From contig CALMVA010000066.1 of assembly GCA_937873035.1 (NCBI GenBank), positions 1 through 32,660 of the forward strand: DNA of 32,660 nucleotides, read 5' to 3'. This document shows, piece after piece, positions 7,157 to 15,718 of this stretch. The notes below the pieces were generated by a model, which was not told where the DNA came from, did not search any database, and saw only the letters and a program-made list of their open reading frames with translations. Origin of the DNA: an uncultured Sphingomonadaceae bacterium. GTDB taxonomy: Bacteria; Pseudomonadota; Alphaproteobacteria; Sphingomonadales; Sphingomonadaceae. Position 1 is the stretch's first letter; every line of letters begins with the position of its first letter. Both the position numbers and the translations under genes were made by a program.

Positions 7157-10100
7157 TTAGAAGCTGATCGAGATTGATGTCCGCCCGCCATAGCGCGCGC
7201 CGTTGCCGGCATTGCCTTCGACGGTCCAGCGGATCGCATCGGTGACATTCACCGCTGCGCCCAGCGTTGCGCTCGCCCGCGTGCTGGTGAAGCCAGGGTT
7301 GGCAATCGTCATATTGACGCTTTCAACGCTGACATTGGCCGACACGACATTCAGGCGGTCCTGCAGGTCCTGGTCGATCGACAGGCCGAGATAGCCCTTC
7401 AGACCCGGCTGGAATGCATAGCCAAGCTTCACGTCAGCTGTAACCATTTCAAAGCGGTCGCGCTGCGCATGGACGGCAAGGCGTTCCAGCGCGCCGATGG
7501 CGGTTTCGTCAAAGCCATCAACCTTGTTGAGCACGCTCAGCAGTTCCGCCGAAACATCAACCGACAGGCGGTTGGCGGTCTTCATATATTCGAAGCCACC
7601 GCCGAACATTGTGGATGAACCATCAACGCTGCCAAATGAGGCCGTGCCCGCATTGGTCACGCGCGTTCCCTTGAAGGCATAGTCGCCATGGGTGTAGCGG
7701 GCCGCCAGACGAAGGGCACCATCCAGTGCGACCGGCAGCGATGCGCCGACGCTGTATTGGTTGCCCGTGGCGTCCCCACGCATATAGGCGCTGTTCACAT
7801 GGCCGTTGGTGCGGCCATATGACACTTGCAAGCGTGCGACGGGCAATTGGGCCACCGCGCCGATGTTGAAGCGATTATCGCTCGACTTGTAACGCACATA
7901 GCCGTCACGATCGCGGCTGCGGGCTTCACCGAGGTCGTATGAACCGGTCATGTAATAAACCGGCGCATCGACCATTTCGTAACCGCCAAGCTCAAGCCGG
8001 TTGTCGAGAACCGACAGCTTCATGTGGTCGATCAGGCCCGCATAGGCTTCTGGCGAGGCCTTGTCGAACACGGCCGACACAGCGGCGGCATTTCCGGTGG
8101 CGAGTGCGCTCGCGGCGAACTCGATCAGACGACCGCCATAATATTGGTTCACGCCGCCAGCGGTTCCGACTCGAACCTGGCCGAGCATCGCCATTTCGTT
8201 CGCGGTGTGTGCAATCGCCGTTTCGAAGCCGGTCGGGGTGTAGGTGCCCAGACCGACCACCGAGCCGGTAGCAAGGTTATAGGCAACCGCCTGGCCGAAC
8301 GCGCTGGTCACTGCACCGAACTGACCAGAAACCGCACCCGGCGCGAAGTTGAAGACCTTCACCTTGTTACCGAGGCCCAGCTCGTAGCTGTTCGAATTCG
8401 CGATCTGAAGCGCCGATCCTGCACGCAGCGCCAGTGCGCCGGTGATGGTGATCTGGTCATAGCCACCCGCTGCGGCCGAAAGACCGGCACCGGCATTGCC
8501 TTCGATTTCCATCACGCTGGTCGAGTTGTTGTCGAGCGTCAGATTGGCGATGGTCATCGTGCCCGGCGAGTTGCCGGGGTTCAGTGTGCCGCCGGTGCTG
8601 CCACCCACATTCACCGTGCCTGTGACCGAGCCGACGCCCGAAAGCACGCCGCCGCCACTCACGTTGGTGGTGGTGCTAGCGAGCGCGCCTGCCACCGTTC
8701 CGTTGCCGTTGCCGAGATGCAGCACGCCGGTCACGTTGGTAGTGGTCGAGTTGACCGTGCCCTGCACGTCAAGTGTGCCGGTGACGGTGACCGTCGGCGC
8801 GTTGAGCGTGCCGGTCGAGGCAACATTCATGGTGCTGTTGGGCTGAACCTGGAAGTTGCCCGCGGTTGAGTTGATCGTGTTCGAAAGGTTGAACGTGCCC
8901 GACTGAACCTGGACGTTGCCCGACCCTGTAACGGTGCCGGCAAAGTTGCCGCCCTGCGCCAGATAGAGGTTGTTGCCATTGAGTGACAGCGAGCCGGACC
9001 CGGTGAGGTTGTGGATCGTCTGGTTGCCTGAAACGAGCGCCAGCGTGGCGCCCGTCGAGACGCCGACCGTGAGCGCGGAGTCAAGGATGCCCGCGCCGTT
9101 CACCGCAACGGTGCCCTGCTGGATCGCAAGGTTGGCCGGGGCAAAGCTGCCTGCGGCACCCGCCAGAGTCAGCGTGGCCGTGCCGATCTTCACCACCGTG
9201 CCCGAACCGCTGATGATGCCGGCATAGGTGCCGTTCGCGGTCTGGTTGACGGTGAAGGTGTTGCCGCCGATGGCGATTTCGCCGCCAGCGCCCGAAAGCG
9301 AGCCGGTGGAGAGGTTCGCGCCGGCCGTGAACGTGCCTGCATTCTGCACATAGGAGCCTGTCACGACCAGATCGGAATTTGCGGAGATCGTGCCGGCATT
9401 GACCAGTGATGCGAACTGGGTGTTGCCACCTGCATGAAGCGTCATCGTGGCCCCGGTTGCGTTGGTGACGGCGTTGTTGACGGTGAGGGTGCCCGCCGAA
9501 CTGAACACGCCCGCATTGGCAAATGACCCCGCGATGACGGCGGCGTGATCCGCCCACATATACATTTCGCCATCGGCAGTGTTGGTGATATTGCCGCGCG
9601 CCCCAAAGTCGGCAACGAGGAATGCATCGCCCGAATTGACAAGCGTGCTCACGATAAGGTCATGGGTCGCCGTCACGGTGCCGACGTTGGTGATCGAGCG
9701 CACTTCGTCGTTCGTGCCGATGGTGTAAGACGCGCCCTGAGCCACCGTTACGTCGAGCGTATCGGCAAAGGTGCCGCCGCCCGTCGTGTTAATTGCGCCG
9801 CCGCTGATCGTCAGGCCGCCGGTGAAGGTGTTCGTGCCGGTCAGCGTCAGCGCACCCGCACCTTCCTTCGCGAGATAGCCCGGACCGTTGATCGTGCCGG
9901 AATAGGAGCTGTCGCCCGACTGCTCAATCACTAGCGTATTGGCGGCGTTCTGCACGCCACCAAGATCGACAATTCCTGTCGGATCGACGAAGCCGGTGGT
10001 GATGATGCGGCGGATGGCCGCCTGTTCAACGTCTTCGTCGAATTCTCCCATGACGATCATGTGGCCATCGTTGCGCACGGTCGAGGCGGACGTGATGTCG

Positions 10101-13100
10101 CCCGCCAGATAGACCGTGCCACCGTTCTGGAAGTCGACCGCACCCGTGACGCTCAGCGGACCCGACAGGGTCAGCGCGCCGCCGGATGCGTTGGTCAGCG
10201 TTCCGGATATGCCGGTTTCGCCGATCAGCATCATCGCACCGCTATTGGCGACGCTGCCGCTGGTGGTGGTGCCAGCTGCAAAGACAAGGTCGCCGCTATT
10301 GGTGATCGCGCCGGTCGTCATCGCGCCGCTGGATGCCATGGCGCCAGCATTGGAGATGTCGCCGGTCGTCGCGCCGGCCGCAAAACCGAGATGTCCGGTG
10401 CTGGCGTTGGTGACGTTGCCTGTCGTAGCGCCAGCCGCGAAGACCAGATTGCCCGCGTTGTTAATCGCGCCGGTGGTTGCGTCGGCATAGGCGACGACAG
10501 TGCCTAAAGCGGAGATTGAAACCGCATTGAGGTGTTCGGCCCCATAGAGTTGGACTGCGCCGCCCGTCACCGTCAGGCTGCCGCCATTGGTGGCGTCCAT
10601 CAGACGGCCAACGCTATCTTCATAGCTGGTGCTGACCATGCCGTTGTGCACGGTGAGGCCCGTCAGACTGTTCTGGTTGGTGAAGTAAAGCGCGCCGGCA
10701 TAGCCGGTGTCGTTCACTTCCAGCGTTCCGCCGCTGAACTTGCCCCCGATAACCGCCCAATCAGTATCAACCGCTGCGTTATTATACACCGCGATGCGCC
10801 CGTTAAGTCCGTTGAGGTTGACGTCGTTGACCAGCGTTACCACGCCGGTGGCGTAGTTCGATCCGAACAGCAGCGTCGAACCGTTGGTGACGAAGCCACC
10901 AGCGTTCCAGGTCAGCGCCTGCCCCTGAGAGCTGGAGATAGCCCCGAAGTTGAGCGTCAGGCCGTCGTCGCCCGCAGCAAAGCCGCCGCTGCCCGACCAC
11001 TGCACTTGGCCTGCCTGTGTGCCGACGCGGTTGGTGATTTCACCTGAAGTCAGCAGCACACCCGCTGTCAGGTTCGAGAGGCTCGATCCGATCGTGCTGG
11101 TGCCGTTGAAGACAAGGCGGCTGTCGGCGTGGATGCCGACGCCCAGATCTGCTTCCAGCGTCGCGCCGCCGATCTTGGTTGCGCCCGAATAGCTGTTCTC
11201 ACCCGCGAACTGGACAAGGCCGCCGCCGCTGATCTGGATCGAAGCGCCATTGCCCGATGCCCAGGCCGCGCCGTCAATGCTGGCCGCACTGTCGTCTGCA
11301 ATGGAACCTTCAAAGCGGATCGTGTTGCCTGTTCCCGGCGAAAGCGTGACATTCGAGCCGCGCATCATGAACAGGTCGGTGCCGACCGCCTGCCCGGCTT
11401 CGCCGTTGTTGTTTGAAGAACCCGCGATGACCGCGTTGTTTTCGAACAGCGAATTGCCTGTGATGGTCAGCGTGCCGCCATTGCGGACGAAGATCGCGCC
11501 GCCATAGCCCGAACCGCCGCCGCCGAAGCGGCCGGTGCCGTCCGAGCCTTCGCCGCCGCCGAAACCGGCCGCGCCGCCGTCGCCCGTGCCACCGGCGGAC
11601 GATGCACCACCCCAGCCGCCGACGCCACCTGCACCGCCGCTGCCGCCGCCTGCGCCAAAGCCGCCTGCGCCGCCGCTGCCACCGTCGCCGCCTGCACCGC
11701 CATCGGTCCAGTAGGTTGCGCCGCTGCCGCCATTACCGCCTGCGCCGCCGATGCCGCCACCAAAGAAGGTGGCGCCATTGCCGCCGTTGCCGCCGCTGCC
11801 GCCATCACCGCCAAGCCCGACAGTGCCGTTGGCCAGATCGACATTCCACATCGCCAGATCCGCGGCGGCAATGCCCACGTCGATCCACGCATGGGTGACC
11901 TTGCCGATATCGACTGCGGCTCGCGCAAAGCTGAAATCGGCGAAGTCTGCGACCAGTCCGGCGGTGTCCGAGATGGCGCCGAAGATCGAGCTCGACAGGC
12001 CGAGGATCGCATCGGCATTGTAGGGCAGGCCGGCCGAGCCGTTGCCGCCGCGACCGCCCGTGCCGCCTGCCGCATTGACGCCATTGCCGCCCGCATAGGC
12101 ATTGGTGCCCGGCGAACCTTCGCCATCGTGCAGAACGGCATTATACATACTGCCGTTCTGGCCGTTGTTGCCATTGCTGCCGACCGTGCCGGTCGACACC
12201 AGCCCATTCATCGAACCGCCGACGAGAAGCGCTGCCGCCCCTGCATCGACATGGTAGGTGACAACGCCGGTGTTGGCGTCGATCGAATCGATAACCGCAT
12301 TGGCAGGAACGTTGCTGCCGGTCAGCAAGGAGCCGATGGTGAGCCCCTGGACCGAGGCCAGGGTCAGCGTCGAAGCGGTAGACGAAATGATCGGATTGAA
12401 CGAAGCCGCGAAGGTATTGTTGCTGATCGCCGAGGCCGCCGCCGAGGTGACCGCATTGCTCAGTGTGATCTTGTTGCCGTTGATCGCAGTGATGGTCGTT
12501 CCAGTCGGAATGCCAGCACCCGACACGGCCATACCGACTGCCAGATCGCTGCGCGCAGAGCCGAGCGCGATGACGTTGGAATTGACCGCTGCCGCGACGA
12601 GCGACGCGGTGAAGCCGCCGGACATCGAGGAAATATTGTTCGAGAAGTGGATTGTGCCATCGCTGTCGATCGCGGTGATCGTGGTGCCGGAAGGAATACC
12701 GTTTCCGGTTACTCCCATGCCCACCATCAGCCCGTCGAGATTTCCCGTCGGCCTGATCGTCATGTTGCTCGTCACTTCATAACGGTCGGCATTGAAGTCG
12801 GTCAGCCCCACGACGTTGAAACCTGTGAAGGTGCCGACAGTCGCCTGGCTCAGCGTCACGCTCGTCACGGTGTTGCCGCTCATGGTGACAGAAGCGATCG
12901 TCGTTCCGGTGGCGATGCCTTGCCCATCAACCGCCATGCCCGCGCGCAGATCGCTTCCGGTGTAGCTGCCGCTCACCTGGATCGTGGTCGAGCCGACAGT
13001 GGGGCTGACGCCGCCGCTCACGTTCACACCGCGAACCAGCGTCGGATCGACGATCACCGGCTGAACGAATGTCACGGTTGTGCCATCTACGCTGGCGATG

Positions 13101-13636
13101 GTGCCGGTCAGGCCGCCATTGAAAGTCACCGTCTGCCCCGCGGTCAGCATCGGGTTGGCCGCGCCCAGCGTCACTTCCGAAACGGTCAGTCGGCTGATGC
13201 TGGGATCCCAGCCAAGCGTCGGCGTCAGCGAGACGACCGAAACCGGAGCGGCATCGACGGTCAGGCTCGGCAGGTTGAGGACGATGTTGTTGAGCACGCT
13301 CTGCGCAATGCCGCCGCCTTCGCCGCCTTTGGCCAGATTGCTGCGGAATGACACGTTGTTGAGCGTCAGGTTTCCGCCTGTGTTGACGAAGAACACGCCC
13401 CCAAGGCCGCCGCCACCGCCTGAGCCTGCGCCGCCCTCGGTGAAGAAGTTGGTGTAAATTGTCTGCGTGGAACTGCTGCCGACGCTCTGCGCGGAGACAA
13501 TGATGGTGCCATCATTATTGCTGCCATTGACCACTGTCGTCGCGCTGGGCGGACTTGCATAGGCCGCGCTGGCCGCGAGCATGAATCCGGTTGCGATCGC
13601 CGATGCCGAACCGTGGAAGAAGGCTGATTTTTTCAT
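7157..13636 (-). CDS. Giant autotransporter adhesin (type Va secretion)
   Basis: 2159 residues. Residues 1-27 form a signal peptide (MKKSAFFHG, hydrophobic core, likely cut after AYA). A Ser/Thr/Gly/Asn-rich beta-helical passenger covers about 28-1850. Inside it: GxGIPxGTTI-type repeats at about 230-452; a Gly-rich block at 605-715 split from an earlier one by a hydrophobic stretch at about 543-603; and autotransporter-associated beta-strand repeats such as FAGENSYSGATKIGGATL and LTLTGTNTFTGGLTISGG. The last ~270 residues, from about VYYMTGSYDLGEA, form the translocator barrel ending in TSISISF with the required terminal Phe. The ribosome site (CAGGGAT) is modest. The protein should be exposed on the outer surface for adhesion or biofilm. 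No protease triad was recognised. The divergent TetR gene is a likely regulator. Confidence 0.93.
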   Translation of the reverse strand: MKKSAFFHGSASAIATGFMLAASAAYASPPSATTVVNGSNNDGTIIVSAQSVGSSSTQTIYTNFFTEGGAGSGGGGGLGGVFFVNTGGNLTLNNVSFRSNLAKGGEGGGIAQSVLNNIVLNLPSLTVDAAPVSVVSLTPTLGWDPSISRLTVSEVTLGAANPMLTAGQTVTFNGGLTGTIASVDGTTVTFVQPVIVDPTLVRGVNVSGGVSPTVGSTTIQVSGSYTGSDLRAGMAVDGQGIATGTTIASVTMSGNTVTSVTLSQATVGTFTGFNVVGLTDFNADRYEVTSNMTIRPTGNLDGLMVGMGVTGNGIPSGTTITAIDSDGTIHFSNNISSMSGGFTASLVAAAVNSNVIALGSARSDLAVGMAVSGAGIPTGTTITAINGNKITLSNAVTSAAASAISNNTFAASFNPIISSTASTLTLASVQGLTIGSLLTGSNVPANAVIDSIDANTGVVTYHVDAGAAALLVGGSMNGLVSTGTVGSNGNNGQNGSMYNAVLHDGEGSPGTNAYAGGNGVNAAGGTGGRGGNGSAGLPYNADAILGLSSSIFGAISDTAGLVADFADFSFARAAVDIGKVTHAWIDVGIAAADLAMWNVDLANGTVGLGGDGGSGGNGGNGATFFGGGIGGAGGNGGSGATYWTDGGAGGDGGSGGAGGFGAGGGSGGAGGVGGWGGASSAGGTGDGGAAGFGGGEGSDGTGRFGGGGSGYGGAIFVRNGGTLTITGNSLFENNAVIAGSSNNNGEAGQAVGTDLFMMRGSNVTLSPGTGNTIRFEGSIADDSAASIDGAAWASGNGASIQISGGGLVQFAGENSYSGATKIGGATLEADLGVGIHADSRLVFNGTSTIGSSLSNLTAGVLLTSGEITNRVGTQAGQVQWSGSGGFAAGDDGLTLNFGAISSSQGQALTWNAGGFVTNGSTLLFGSNYATGVVTLVNDVNLNGLNGRIAVYNNAAVDTDWAVIGGKFSGGTLEVNDTGYAGALYFTNQNSLTGLTVHNGMVSTSYEDSVGRLMDATNGGSLTVTGGAVQLYGAEHLNAVSISALGTVVAYADATTGAINNAGNLVFAAGATTGNVTNASTGHLGFAAGATTGDISNAGAMASSGAMTTGAITNSGDLVFAAGTTTSGSVANSGAMMLIGETGISGTLTNASGGALTLSGPLSVTGAVDFQNGGTVYLAGDITSASTVRNDGHMIVMGEFDEDVEQAAIRRIITTGFVDPTGIVDLGGVQNAANTLVIEQSGDSSYSGTINGPGYLAKEGAGALTLTGTNTFTGGLTISGGAINTTGGGTFADTLDVTVAQGASYTIGTNDEVRSITNVGTVTATHDLIVSTLVNSGDAFLVADFGARGNITNTADGEMYMWADHAAVIAGSFANAGVFSSAGTLTVNNAVTNATGATMTLHAGGNTQFASLVNAGTISANSDLVVTGSYVQNAGTFTAGANLSTGSLSGAGGEIAIGGNTFTVNQTANGTYAGIISGSGTVVKIGTATLTLAGAAGSFAPANLAIQQGTVAVNGAGILDSALTVGVSTGATLALVSGNQTIHNLTGSGSLSLNGNNLYLAQGGNFAGTVTGSGNVQVQSGTFNLSNTINSTAGNFQVQPNSTMNVASTGTLNAPTVTVTGTLDVQGTVNSTTTNVTGVLHLGNGNGTVAGALASTTTNVSGGGVLSGVGSVTGTVNVGGSTGGTLNPGNSPGTMTIANLTLDNNSTSVMEIEGNAGAGLSAAAGGYDQITITGALALRAGSALQIANSNSYELGLGNKVKVFNFAPGAVSGQFGAVTSAFGQAVAYNLATGSVVGLGTYTPTGFETAIAHTANEMAMLGQVRVGTAGGVNQYYGGRLIEFAASALATGNAAAVSAVFDKASPEAYAGLIDHMKLSVLDNRLELGGYEMVDAPVYYMTGSYDLGEARSRDRDGYVRYKSSDNRFNIGAVAQLPVARLQVSYGRTNGHVNSAYMRGDATGNQYSVGASLPVALDGALRLAARYTHGDYAFKGTRVTNAGTASFGSVDGSSTMFGGGFEYMKTANRLSVDVSAELLSVLNKVDGFDETAIGALERLAVHAQRDRFEMVTADVKLGYAFQPGLKGYLGLSIDQDLQDRLNVVSANVSVESVNMTIANPGFTSTRASATLGAAVNVTDAIRWTVEGNAGNGARYGGRTSISISF
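11494..11824 (-). repeat. Glycine-rich low-complexity block in the autotransporter
   Basis: Codons for residues 605-715 give GGDGGSGGNGGNGATFFGGG-like runs, mostly GGx triplets. On the plus strand this appears as dense GCC-rich repeats. This is the part of the gene most likely to suffer slippage, recombination or misassembly. Confidence 0.85.
12287..12940 (-). repeat. GxGIPxGTTI repeats in the autotransporter passenger
   Basis: A motif of about 18 residues recurs at 62-73-residue spacing: GMAVDGQGIATGTTIASV (233-250), GMGVTGNGIPSGTTITAI (306-323), GMAVSGAGIPTGTTITAI (368-385), and a decayed copy GSLLTGSNVPANAVIDSI (435-452). A still weaker relative precedes them near 165-183. Each is followed by a short loop and a beta-strand such as KITLSNAV or TIHFSNNI. 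The copies are diverged at DNA level, so this is an old duplication. Confidence 0.75.
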
Positions 13637-13754
13637 GAAATTATCCCTGCGCGCTCATTATTAACTGGTTTGCAAACCCTGACTTGCCTCCGGCGCTCGC
13701 ACCGAATTTTAAATCCGCATCAGGCCGTGTCGCGGCCTGTTTGGATGGCGGGTC

Positions 13755-13769
13755 TAGACTCGCGGTCTA
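13755..13769. promoter_or_regulatory. Candidate operator TAGAC-N5-GTCTA
   Basis: A perfect 15-bp dyad with 5-bp arms and a TCGCG centre, of the size bound by many TetR-family dimers, located midway between the divergent starts. Confidence 0.4.
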
Positions 13770-13815
13770 ATTGGCTGCAGTAGAATTAATAATGATGTCA
13801 CGGAATATGTATTCT

Positions 13816-13830
13816 ATGCCAATATGGCAT
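13816..13830. promoter_or_regulatory. Candidate operator ATGCCA-N3-TGGCAT
   Basis: A perfect 15-bp dyad with 6-bp arms, 43 bp before the TetR start, followed at once by a second imperfect dyad (13836-13858). The position suits autorepression of the TetR gene. Confidence 0.42.
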
Positions 13831-13873
13831 CATTGCCATTCCAATATGAATTGAATGGAATTTTCTTTAAATT

Positions 13874-14470
13874 ATGAGAAATATACATCCAACTCAGAAA
13901 AGATTATTAGACGCGGTAACTGAAATTTCTCTAGAAATATTTCCAGAAGATATAAGCGTTGATATGATTTTGGAAAAATCGGGCGTATCGAAAGGGTCTC
14001 TCTACCATCATTTCGATGATCTTTCCGATCTCATCGAAACCGCTTTGGTGGGCTTGTTCGTTGCCAGCGTCGACGCCAACATTGCGTCGATTACGCGCGT
14101 GTTCGATGCTGCCACTTGCCGCGCGAGCTTTGTGGCGGGGCTGGCACAGGTCACGCATGATACACAGGGCGCGGGGCTGCGCGCGGTTCGTTTCCGGCGG
14201 GCGCGGTTGCTGGCCTATGCCGAAGGTCGGCCGCGGCTCATGGAGAAGATGGCCTGTGAGCAGGCGCGGTTGACCCGGTGCTATACGCGCCTGTTCGCCA
14301 CAGCGCAGGATAATGGCTGGTTCAACCGCGATTTCGATCCGCAGGCCGCCGCAGTGTTCATCCAAGCCTATACGATTGGCAAGATCGTTGACGATGTGAC
14401 GACCGAGCCGATGGATCCGGCGGCATGGAATGTGCTCATCATGAAGATTGTTGATCGCGTATTCATCTGA
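13874..14470 (+). CDS. TetR-family regulator, AT-rich 5' part
   Basis: 198 residues. The helix-turn-helix lies at about residues 27-58 (ISVDMILEKSGVSKGSLYHH, then FDDLSDLIETAL). The rest is an all-helical effector domain with no ligand signature I recognise. The first ~36 codons and the upstream ~80 bp are close to 28% GC with codons such as AGA, TTA and ATA, whereas the remainder has the same high GC as the neighbours. The gene therefore looks composite, or its 5' end is under unusual constraint. Only a weak GGAA precedes the ATG. It is divergent from the autotransporter and overlaps the convergent aminotransferase by 8 bp. Its target is inferred to be the autotransporter and itself. Confidence 0.82.
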   Translation: MRNIHPTQKRLLDAVTEISLEIFPEDISVDMILEKSGVSKGSLYHHFDDLSDLIETALVGLFVASVDANIASITRVFDAATCRASFVAGLAQVTHDTQGAGLRAVRFRRARLLAYAEGRPRLMEKMACEQARLTRCYTRLFATAQDNGWFNRDFDPQAAAVFIQAYTIGKIVDDVTTEPMDPAAWNVLIMKIVDRVFI

Positions 14471-15659
14471 TTGTCGCTGCTATCTGACGGAAGCGGGCGA
14501 GGCGGGCAACGGCCTCGTCGATCATGTCATCGCCCTTGCAATGGCACAGCCGGACGATGGTGGACGGGGCCTCGCCTTCAAAAAAGGCGGAGACGGGAAT
14601 GGTCGCAACGCCCGCTTCATGAAGCGCGCGGTGGGCAAAAGTCCGGTCGTCCATGGCCAGGCCGGAGGCCGCCAGATCGACGCAGGCAAACCATGTGGCG
14701 ACATTGGGCAGCGTAACAAAGCCGGCGGCCGCCAGCCCATCCAATAGCCGGGTGCGGCCCTGTGCCCAGCTGGCGAGGCGGGCGTCGGCCAGATCATCGC
14801 GGGCCAGCCCTTCAGCCACGGCATATTGCAACGCGGGCGGCGCGGTGAAGGTGAGAAACTGGTGCGCGCGGGACAGGATGGCGGCGAGATCAGGCGCAGC
14901 ACACATCCAGCCGATCTTCCAGCCGGTCACGCCGAAGATCTTGCCCGCCGAGCCGATTTTGACCGTGCGCTCGGCCATGCCCGGCATCGATAATAGCGAG
15001 CGATGCGGCACGCCATCAAAGCGCACGTGCTCCCAAACCTCGTCGCAGATCGCAATCAGATCATGCCTTACGCAAATGTCTGCCAATACGCCGAGGGCGT
15101 TGCCATCCGCGATGCTCCCGGTTGGGTTGAGCGGATCGTTGAGGATCAGCGCACGTGTGTGCGGCGTGATTGCCGCTTCAATCTGTGCCTGGTCATAGCG
15201 CCAGTCGGGCGGGGAGAGCGCAATGGCAACCGGGGTGCCGCCCGCCCGGCGGATGAGCGGCGCATAGGCATCATAAGAGGGCGCGAAGATGATAACCTCA
15301 TCTCCTTCGCGGATGATGGCGAGGATGGCGGCGGCCAGCGCCTCCGTTGCGCCTGAGGTGATGATGATTTGTGCAGGGGTAAGCTCAAGTGCTTGGCGAC
15401 GGCGATAGAAAGCCGCAACTTCGGCGCGCAACTCAGGCACGCCTGCCATGGGCGGATATTGATTGGAGCGGTCTTCCAGTGCCCGTGCAGCGGCGGCGCG
15501 CAATTCTGCCGGGCCTTGATCGTCTGGAAAACCCTGACCGAGATTGATGGCGCCAAGCGCGCGGGCAAGGCCGGACATTTCCTCAAAAATCGTCATGCCC
15601 ATTGTGGCATAAACGGGGTGATAGCGCGTGTTCGTGCTGGCCAAGCTATTCTCCGGCAT
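14463..15659 (-). CDS. Class I/II PLP aminotransferase
   Basis: 398 residues, fold-type I. GQGFPDDQGP, SGATEALAA (cofactor phosphate site), NDPLNPTG (174-181, in place of the usual NNPHNPTG), CDEVWEH and the Schiff-base lysine K240 in GSAGKIFGVTGWKIGW are all visible. The profile is like the methionine/kynurenine-type (YbdL-like) aminotransferases. A GTG at 15671 could add four residues; the ATG at 15659 has GGGTGG about ten bases upstream and is preferred. It follows the soluble histidine kinase by 59 bp on the same strand and may be co-transcribed with it, with no clear functional link. The substrate is not predictable beyond an amino acid/2-oxo acid pair. Confidence 0.85.
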   Translation of the reverse strand: MPENSLASTNTRYHPVYATMGMTIFEEMSGLARALGAINLGQGFPDDQGPAELRAAAARALEDRSNQYPPMAGVPELRAEVAAFYRRRQALELTPAQIIITSGATEALAAAILAIIREGDEVIIFAPSYDAYAPLIRRAGGTPVAIALSPPDWRYDQAQIEAAITPHTRALILNDPLNPTGSIADGNALGVLADICVRHDLIAICDEVWEHVRFDGVPHRSLLSMPGMAERTVKIGSAGKIFGVTGWKIGWMCAAPDLAAILSRAHQFLTFTAPPALQYAVAEGLARDDLADARLASWAQGRTRLLDGLAAAGFVTLPNVATWFACVDLAASGLAMDDRTFAHRALHEAGVATIPVSAFFEGEAPSTIVRLCHCKGDDMIDEAVARLARFRQIAATIR

Positions 15660-15718
15660 CTGGGTCGCCACCCGCTATGCCATCACGGCGCGGCTATCGC
15701 CATGGGTGTTGTGCGCGA

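Larger units (their letters stand above)
13637..13873. promoter_or_regulatory. Inverted-repeat-rich divergent control region, autotransporter / TetR
   Basis: The 237 bases between the two divergent starts contain five inverted repeats: GGTTTGCAAACC (13667-13678); CAGGCCG-5-CGGCCTG (13721-13739); TAGAC-5-GTCTA (13755-13769); ATGCCA-3-TGGCAT (13816-13830); and CCATTCCAAT-4-ATTGAATGG with one bulge (13836-13858). In addition CATTATTAA (13656-13664) is repeated inverted as TTAATAATG (13786-13794). The right half is very AT-rich. Several of these may be operators for the TetR protein or another factor. No promoter could be fixed with confidence. Confidence 0.6.

Noticed and set aside
11494..12110. 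Repetitive DNA that resembles a short-spaced repeat array
   Set aside because: The periodicity follows Gly-Gly codons inside a continuous reading frame. There are no constant repeats with unique spacers and no cas genes, so it is not CRISPR.
11891..13351. 486-residue plus-strand reading frame opposite the autotransporter
   Set aside because: It is antisense to a well-supported gene of high GC and repetitive composition. Its sequence is Arg/Asp/Gly/Ala-rich low complexity with no domain, as expected from the complement of Gly/Thr/Ser codons.
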